A DNA stretch of 20,358 nt from Tatlockia sp. (GTDB lineage Bacteria; Cyanobacteriota; Cyanobacteriia; Cyanobacteriales; Chroococcidiopsidaceae), in assembly GCA_013698215.1 (NCBI GenBank), contig JACCVJ010000623.1, forward strand, positions 1 to 20,358. Reading direction: 5' to 3'. The notes beneath the pieces are model-generated. The model had not been told where the DNA came from. It did no database searches and saw only the letters and a program-made list of their open reading frames with translations. Below, piece after piece: positions 15,836-20,358 of the stretch (the stretch's first letter is position 1; every line of letters begins with the position of its first letter). The translations under genes were made by a program, and so were the position numbers.

Positions 15836-15851
15836 AAAAGCGATCGCTTTT
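15836..15851. terminator. 16-bp perfect palindrome around a HIP1 octamer
   Basis: AAAAGCGATCGCTTTT is a perfect palindrome containing the cyanobacterial GCGATCGC octamer. It lies in the divergent region between the sigma operon (minus) and the RHH gene (plus). It may be only a HIP1 site with chance flanks, or a boundary or operator element. Confidence 0.35.
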
Positions 15852-15864
15852 CTTCACATCTTTA

Positions 15865-15937
15865 ATTATTACGAATAATACCAGTACTATATATAATGGG
15901 ATTACACTCAAAAGCTGTAACCGTCCACAATAGGAGG
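15865..15937 (+). promoter_or_regulatory. Promoter region and strong ribosome site for the small RHH gene
   Basis: TATAAT at 15892-15897 is a good -10 element. The expected -35 area overlaps an inverted repeat, ATTATT-ACG-AATAAT (15865-15879), which could be an operator. A near-consensus AGGAGG at 15932-15937 sits four bases before the ATG at 15942, the strongest ribosome site in the window. Confidence 0.55.
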
Positions 15938-15941
15938 TGTA

Positions 15942-16124
15942 ATGACTGCAATAACATTAATGGCAGAGAGACAGGAAAAATTGGTAATGCTCCAAGTTGA
16001 AGTCCCAGAGAGTATCCGGGCGCGGCTGAAAATGGAAGCTATCCGGCAGGGAACAACTATGGGTGAATTAGCACAAAAAATTTTGAATGAAGTACTACCT
16101 AACTTTGAGTCGAAGGATACGTGA
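15942..16124 (+). CDS. Small ribbon-helix-helix-like regulator upstream of the replication gene
   Basis: The product is 60 residues. After a short lead it has a strand (VMLQVEVPES) and two helices (IRARLKMEAIRQ, TMGELAQKILNEVLP), the pattern of CopG/Arc-type ribbon-helix-helix repressors. The ATG at 15942 is fixed by AGGAGG four bases upstream. It has its own promoter-like region with an inverted repeat. It lies directly ahead of the replication initiator on the same strand, the position of copy-number repressors such as CopG in small plasmids. A role in copy control is inferred. Confidence 0.7.
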   Translation: MTAITLMAERQEKLVMLQVEVPESIRARLKMEAIRQGTTMGELAQKILNEVLPNFESKDT

Positions 16125-16251
16125 GCGACGATGTGTATTGCTAATACATCCTGGATTCGCACTTTGACATGGAAGTAAGCGCTAGTAATAGGTAGTTGAA
16201 TAAGGCTGTGAACACAGATGGAGAAAACGGCAGAGAAAAAACAGATGAACC

Positions 16252-16348
16252 AAAATGCTGTGACGCATGACACAGTATTTTGTACCTGCATCAATCTTCA
16301 AAAACAGGAACCAGCAGCGTCTAAGTTGAACACTGCTGGTTTCTGTTT
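16252..16348 (+). promoter_or_regulatory. Two hairpins in the leader of the replication gene
   Basis: Hairpin 1 has arms AAAATGCTGTG (16252-16262) and CACAGTATTTT (16271-16281), one mismatch and an 8-base loop. Hairpin 2 has 16-base arms (16302-16317 and 16333-16348), one mismatch and a 15-base loop; its stem reads AACCAGCAG/CTGCTGGTT at the core. Both lie in the 310-base gap before the Rep start. They suggest transcription attenuation, an antisense-RNA locus or initiator binding sites in copy control. Confidence 0.55.
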
Positions 16349-16434
16349 GACTTATAAACCCTGCAACACTTGGACGTTTGGAGACAGAAAAGTTGTTGGC
16401 AGGACTCACCCAATCCACGGCTCAAAGGAGTGCC

Positions 16435-19323
16435 GTGTATATGATCAATTGTGTACTAAATCGCGCTAATTTGGCTAATGATGCTACCCAATCACACCTT
16501 GACGAGTGGGTAAAGGGCAGCAGCGTCACTGAAGGAATCACACGCCTAAACCTAAAAAGTATTGATAATCCAGTTGCCATAGCCAATCTGCTCAATTGGC
16601 AGAAGTATCTCGGCACTGGTGGCTGGTATGTGACTAGCTGCAACCCGCTAACGGGAAAAAGAGGCAGCTTTGGTCAATTTAAACCAGATCAGCCGATTGT
16701 CTTCCCCAATCAGGAAAAACCCCAAAAATACTTCTCTTTTCCTAAAGATGCTGAATCTGAAGTCATCTGCTTGGTTCTGACTCTCAATGAATGGGTCCTC
16801 ATTAGCGAGCGCTTCGGCGTACCGATTGCTAATGAAGATATTGATGAATCGCGCGACGATCTAGGTTTCTGGCAGTGGGTGCTAAATCATCCGGAAATTC
16901 CGATCCTAATTACTGAAGGCGCGAAAAAAGCAGCGTGCCTGTTATCTTGTGGCTGGGTAGCGCTCGCTCTTACTGGCGTGTGGAATGGGCAGAAACAGAA
17001 AAAGTTGCACCCATCGCTTATACCTTTTGTTGTCCCCGGTCGTCCGATTGACCTAGTGTTTGATGCTGATGTTGTCGTCAAAGAGTCGGTGCAGGATGCT
17101 TTGCGCGTTTTGGGTCACTTAATTCATCGCGCTAAGGGTATTGTCCGCGTTGTCACTTGGGATCTACAACTAGGTAAGGGCTGCGATGATTTTATCGTCG
17201 CTCACGGCACTGATGAATTTGAACAAATAATGAACGATGCTACACCCTACAGCGAATGGTTAAAAAGGCTAGAGCAACAACTGGGGAGCACTCCTAGCGT
17301 TACCAAGTTTGGCAAAGCTGCTGGAACGCAAAAAATTCCCCCAGCCGATTTAATCGGGCGAGAAATTATCGAGGATTACCGCGCTCGCCTGCTGTGGAAC
17401 GACGAACAGAAGACCTGGATGCACTACAGCTTGGAGCGCTCAGGGGTCTGGGTTGCGGTCAGCGAACAGTATTTAGAATCGGTTGTGGACGCGATTTTAG
17501 AGTCCAAAGGCATCATCGGCTATGGCAGCGCCGCTTATGTAACTAACATCGTCGCTAAGATGCGACGGCGACTGTTCGAGCGCGTTTGGGGCGAACGCTC
17601 TGCTAACGAGATTTTGCCCTTTACTGATGGCGTACTCAATCTAGCTACTGGACAATTAGAACCCCACGCTCCTGGCAATCGCCTGACTTGGTGCTTACCA
17701 CGCCCTTACAACTCTATAGCTACGGGCTGGACAAAGATCGATACTTGGTTAGAGCAGTCAACAGGGACAAATTCAGCCCATAAAGAAATGTTGCTGTGTT
17801 TTGCTGCCGCAGTCCTGCGCGGTCGCTGTGACTTGCAGAAATTCCTGCACCTAATTGGCGTGGGCGGCACAGGTAAATCAACCTACACCCGCTTGCTGGA
17901 GGCGGTGATTGGTCGGCAAAATTGTTGGAATGGTAGCCTGACTGACTTGGAAGATAAACACGAGGTCGCGCGGCTGATTGGTAAGCGTCTAATCATCCTC
18001 CCCGACCAAGATAAGGTCACGGGTAGTTTATCTAACTTCAAGCGTTTAACTGGGCAGGACACCCTCTGCGGACGACGCTTATACAAGGATGGCATTAACT
18101 TCCGCTTTCCTGGTCTAGCAATCGTGACTTCTAATGCACCAATCTTTCATGCCGATGGTGGCAGTTGGCTGACGCGGCGAATTCTCATGTTGGCGTTTGA
18201 CCATAAACCCGCCGCAGGTCAAGTTTTGGATTTAGAAACTGAATTTGAACCGGAGCTATCAGCTTTTACTAACTACTTGCTTTCTATCCCCAATGATGAA
18301 ATTACCCGCGTCCTGCGGCGGCTCGGCGCTGATGGGGTCAGCGCTACTTTGTGGCAGTCCAAGCTCCGCACTGATTCTATCGCTGCTTGGGTCAACGACT
18401 TAGTGATTCATGCTCCTAATGCTCAAACCCAAATTGGCAGCGATCGCCATGAGTGGGCAGAGCAGTCTTACAACCCGCTTGCTTCTACTTTATTTGGTTC
18501 TTACTGCCACTATTGCCGTGTCAGCGGTCTTCAGGCTAAAGGTAAGAATAATTTTAGCGCTGACTTAATTGAGCTAGTCCAGCAGACTCTTGGTTGGAGC
18601 GATGTGCAATGGGCGCGTGATGCTCAAGGTCGCCGCATCATTCGCGGACTAAAACTGCGGGCATTGGGTGATAGTGCGCCGTTTTTAGAAGATAGCTTGG
18701 CAACTGACGACCTATCTGACCACCGCTCTGACGACCGCTCTGACGACCTGAAACCCATTCATAGTAATATTTCTGACGACTCTGACGACCTTTTACCTTT
18801 AAAACTTTTAGCTAGTAAAGATGAATTAAAACACAATGCAAAAATTGACGGGGCTTTAACAGAAATTTTTGCCCCCCCACCCATCAGTAATCTTGAACCA
18901 CAAGAAGAGCTTACCGCTCAGGTCGTCAGAGCGGTCGTCAACCAGGTGGTCAGCCAGGTCGTCAGTGAGCCAGCAGCGATGGCACAACCTCAAAAAGTTG
19001 AGCCAGAGCCTTTGAGTATAGAAACACCAGTAACAAATTCACTTGCCACTCTACCGCCACTAGAAACTACGGCTCATATTGCCGCAGAAGGACTGCCCAC
19101 CAAACCATCGGCATCCACACCACCACAACTTAAGCAAAAGCAGCGATCTTATCGTCGGCTTCAGCCAGTCGAGATTCTAAATAGCGCTGGCGATTGGGTG
19201 GCGGGCTATTTTGTCCACAGTTGCATTGCTGTTGCCAATTTGGTAGGCATTGAGCAAAAGTTCACGCTGTTTGATGCTGACGGGGGGGCTTATACCTTTT
19301 TGGGGCAGGTTCGTCCGCTCTAG
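16435..19323 (+). CDS. Plasmid replication initiator: DUF3854 (Toprim-like) plus SF3/D5-type helicase
   Basis: This is a large primase-helicase-type initiator that opens the origin and unwinds DNA. GTG at 16435 (GGAG four bases upstream) gives 962 residues; ATG at 16441 is also possible. The frame extends back to a TTG at 16378 without a ribosome site. Positions here count from that TTG. DUF3854-like: ILITEGAKKAACLLSCGWV (176-194), ending at VFDADVV (227-233). Helicase: Walker A GVGGTGKST (494-502), Walker B-like RLIILPDQDK (537-546), sensor Asn in VTSNAP (583-588) and Arg pair at 600-601. Residues about 775-863 are low-complexity, with TDDLSDHRSDDRSDDL and AQVVRAVVNQVVSQVV encoded by repeated DNA words in opposite orientation. 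Then comes a Pro-rich linker and a C-terminal domain (about 925-981). It follows the RHH regulator and two leader hairpins. Confidence 0.9.
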   Translation: MYMINCVLNRANLANDATQSHLDEWVKGSSVTEGITRLNLKSIDNPVAIANLLNWQKYLGTGGWYVTSCNPLTGKRGSFGQFKPDQPIVFPNQEKPQKYFSFPKDAESEVICLVLTLNEWVLISERFGVPIANEDIDESRDDLGFWQWVLNHPEIPILITEGAKKAACLLSCGWVALALTGVWNGQKQKKLHPSLIPFVVPGRPIDLVFDADVVVKESVQDALRVLGHLIHRAKGIVRVVTWDLQLGKGCDDFIVAHGTDEFEQIMNDATPYSEWLKRLEQQLGSTPSVTKFGKAAGTQKIPPADLIGREIIEDYRARLLWNDEQKTWMHYSLERSGVWVAVSEQYLESVVDAILESKGIIGYGSAAYVTNIVAKMRRRLFERVWGERSANEILPFTDGVLNLATGQLEPHAPGNRLTWCLPRPYNSIATGWTKIDTWLEQSTGTNSAHKEMLLCFAAAVLRGRCDLQKFLHLIGVGGTGKSTYTRLLEAVIGRQNCWNGSLTDLEDKHEVARLIGKRLIILPDQDKVTGSLSNFKRLTGQDTLCGRRLYKDGINFRFPGLAIVTSNAPIFHADGGSWLTRRILMLAFDHKPAAGQVLDLETEFEPELSAFTNYLLSIPNDEITRVLRRLGADGVSATLWQSKLRTDSIAAWVNDLVIHAPNAQTQIGSDRHEWAEQSYNPLASTLFGSYCHYCRVSGLQAKGKNNFSADLIELVQQTLGWSDVQWARDAQGRRIIRGLKLRALGDSAPFLEDSLATDDLSDHRSDDRSDDLKPIHSNISDDSDDLLPLKLLASKDELKHNAKIDGALTEIFAPPPISNLEPQEELTAQVVRAVVNQVVSQVVSEPAAMAQPQKVEPEPLSIETPVTNSLATLPPLETTAHIAAEGLPTKPSASTPPQLKQKQRSYRRLQPVEILNSAGDWVAGYFVHSCIAVANLVGIEQKFTLFDADGGAYTFLGQVRPL
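18704..18965. repeat. Opposed iteron arrays inside the replication gene; candidate origin
   Basis: CTGACGACC or one-base variants start at 18704, 18716, 18728 and 18740 (12-base period), with two more at 18773 and 18782. The reverse complement GGTCGTCAG or variants start at 18921, 18933, 18945 and 18957, again with a 12-base period. The middle (about 18791-18860) is AT-rich. Opposed, evenly spaced repeats around an AT-rich stretch inside an initiator gene are typical of iteron origins bound by their own Rep protein. Confidence 0.7.
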
Positions 19324-19332
19324 CTAGTTTGG

Positions 19333-19374
19333 GCGCTGTTCGGCGATCTTAATTACATTTTGGTCGAACAGCGC
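19333..19374. terminator. Perfect 10-base inverted repeat after the replication gene
   Basis: GCGCTGTTCG (19333-19342) and CGAACAGCGC (19365-19374) pair perfectly with a 22-base loop, 9 bases after the Rep stop and before the convergent FinO-like gene. It could be a terminator or a protein site. There is no clear T-run. Confidence 0.5.
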
Positions 19375-19433
19375 GAATAATGATTTGATTCATGATGCGA
19401 GGAGCGCTGCTCACCGATCTAAAAAAACCTTTG

Positions 19434-19760
19434 CTATAAAACAGGCATCGCTTCAGAACTAACTGTATTGACTTCCTCTTTGGATTCTTTAACCTTCTTC
19501 TCAAAAACCTTGATACCAGCGTCAACTACTTCAAAGCCGTTAGCTGTAAGCTTCCCTAGCTTGCCACTGACAGATCCACCCCAATCACTAAAAGCTGTGG
19601 CATCAGCTTCAGCTTTACGCCAGCTTTTAGCATTAATTAAAGCAGTGAAGATAACTCCATTTTGGTCGGTTAGCAAGATTTCGACTTTCTTATTAGGTGC
19701 AGGTTTTGCTTCAGGTAGTTCGTTGAATTTAAGCGTGATTTCTGATTTAACTTCTGTCAT
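19434..19760 (-). CDS. FinO-like fertility-inhibition family protein (cyanobacterial type)
   Basis: From the ATG at 19760 the product has 108 residues; extension to 19817 has no support. The pattern ITLKFNELPE, INAKSWRKAEA, FSDWGGSVSGKLGKLTANGF, then DAGIKVFEKK resembles the short cyanobacterial plasmid proteins annotated as FinO-like. FinO proteins bind structured RNA and limit conjugation by stabilising antisense RNA. It lacks the long N-terminal helix of enterobacterial FinO. It is convergent with the Rep gene and upstream of the second recombinase copy. The family call is from memory of related proteins. The RNA target, if any, could be a hairpin such as those in the Rep leader. Confidence 0.5.
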   Translation of the reverse strand: MTEVKSEITLKFNELPEAKPAPNKKVEILLTDQNGVIFTALINAKSWRKAEADATAFSDWGGSVSGKLGKLTANGFEVVDAGIKVFEKKVKESKEEVNTVSSEAMPVL

Positions 19761-19825
19761 TATGTCCGCAAGTATTGATGAGGGTTTTAATTTTAGGACA
19801 AGCTTTGGCGATCGCAATAATCAAT

Positions 19826-20358
19826 CTACAATAACTCGCCATCAGAGGATAGAGCGCGATCAACTTCCTGAAGGGGCTTGTCTAAGTCGGGATTGAGGTC
19901 TAAGTCGTCATAACTGGGTTTCCCGACGTGGGAGAGCATTGATAAAGATGCGATCGCGCCTCTGACTTGTTCGGGGCGTACCTCTAAGTATTTTTGTAAT
20001 TCATCCAGGGTGCGATGTCCTGACACTTCCTGTATGACTCGTAAGGGGATGCCGCTATCGCTCATCCTTGTTAAGGCGGTGCGGCGGAACGAATGGGTAC
20101 TTGCGCCATCAATCCCTACTTCGAGGCAAGCTGAACGCAATATTCGTGCGGCGGAATCTGGGTTAATGTGTCCCTTGCCATGACGACCGGGGAAAAGAAA
20201 CCATTGATAGGATGGCGGGTTGTAGTCAACTAACAAATTTCTTAAATCCTCCCCCACAGGAATTGTGCGCGTCGCCAATTTGCCTTTGGTGTTACCTTTA
20301 CGAATGATTAGTTCCGGGCGCACTCTTCTTTTTTCGTCGAACACATCCTTTCGCCTTA
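19826..20358 (-). CDS. Tyrosine recombinase/integrase (right copy, 5' end outside window)
   Basis: The frame is open to the right edge, so the N-terminus is missing; a GTG at 20344 is internal by comparison with the left copy. Positions 19899-20323 align without gaps to 1073-1497. Over about 140 shared residues only a handful differ (ELIIRKG for ELILRKG, ALTRMSDSG for ALTMMSDTG, KPSYDD for KPNYDD). Catalytic Lys region, HSFRR, SGHRTLDE and QKYLEV are all kept, so it appears active. The C-terminal tail after YDDLD is unrelated to the left copy (NPDLDKPLQEVDRALSSDGE). Both copies are on the minus strand, giving direct repeats about 18.8 kb apart. Confidence 0.9.
   Translation of the reverse strand, partial: RRKDVFDEKRRVRPELIIRKGNTKGKLATRTIPVGEDLRNLLVDYNPPSYQWFLFPGRHGKGHINPDSAARILRSACLEVGIDGASTHSFRRTALTRMSDSGIPLRVIQEVSGHRTLDELQKYLEVRPEQVRGAIASLSMLSHVGKPSYDDLDLNPDLDKPLQEVDRALSSDGELL

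Noticed and set aside
15908..16294. Minus-strand ORF of 128 codons across the RHH gene
   Set aside because: The plus strand has a near-consensus ribosome site and an RHH fold. The minus product is Ser/Ile/Phe-rich and runs through regulatory sequence.
19468..19896. Plus-strand ORF of 142 codons
   Set aside because: Antisense to the FinO-like gene and extends into the recombinase; low-complexity Ser/Thr/Leu product typical of a shadow frame.
1..20358. tRNA, rRNA or transposase genes
   Set aside because: No cloverleaf or rRNA-like segment was seen, and no DDE transposase or terminal inverted repeats were found. The only mobile-element enzymes are the two tyrosine recombinases and the relaxase.

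Overview
The window looks like part of a cyanobacterial plasmid. Supporting signs are several copies of the cyanobacterial octamer GCGATCGC (for example 1124-1131, 11503-11510, 15840-15847), a cyanobacterial-type long Argonaute, a RpoD-like group 2 sigma factor, a FinO-like small protein of a type I associate with cyanobacterial plasmids, and a full set of plasmid maintenance genes. I cannot name a genus from the sequence alone.

Layout. Positions 1-1000 hold the end of one gene, a three-helix membrane protein and a possible 57-residue ORF. At 1015-1680 is a catalytically complete tyrosine recombinase on the minus strand. A diverged second copy in the same orientation starts at 19826 and runs off the right edge. 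The roughly 18.8 kb between them carries one of each plasmid module. Partition: a ParF/ParG-type cassette (1860-2734) flanked on both sides by near-palindromic repeats. Argonaute: a long-A Argonaute (3611-5776, minus) with intact catalytic and 5'-phosphate-binding residues but one in-frame TAA at codon 123. Accessory genes: small HTH and coiled-coil proteins (5952-6818), a short broken gene (6888-7096) and a PIN-toxin/antitoxin pair (7308-8050). Mobilisation: a three-gene minus-strand operon (9318-11425) diverging from a MobV relaxase fused to a DnaG-like primase/Toprim region (11753-13498), with a candidate oriT between them. Transcription: a plasmid-borne sigma-70 factor translationally coupled to a small upstream gene (14509-15713). 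Replication: a 962-residue DUF3854 plus SF3-helicase initiator (16435-19323), and then a FinO-like protein (19434-19760).

Three observations stand out. First, the replication gene contains 9-bp elements in two arrays with the same 12-bp period but opposite orientation (18704-18748 and 18921-18965), around a partly AT-rich stretch. The same DNA word is read as Ser-Asp-Asp repeats on one side and Val-Val repeats on the other, so the DNA rather than the protein is probably conserved. This is a strong candidate replication origin inside the initiator gene. Second, the Argonaute is full length and active-site complete apart from a single nonsense codon, which suggests very recent inactivation, recoding or a sequence error. 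Third, direct recombinase copies bracket what looks like one complete mobilisable plasmid, which suggests an integrated or cointegrate structure that could be excised.

How the parts fit together (inference): the Rep protein and internal iterons would replicate the element, ParF/ParG and the PIN toxin pair would keep it in the population, and the relaxase-primase and its divergent operon would transfer it and prime the incoming strand. The FinO-like protein may damp transfer. The Argonaute, if made, would act on foreign or competing DNA or on replication intermediates.
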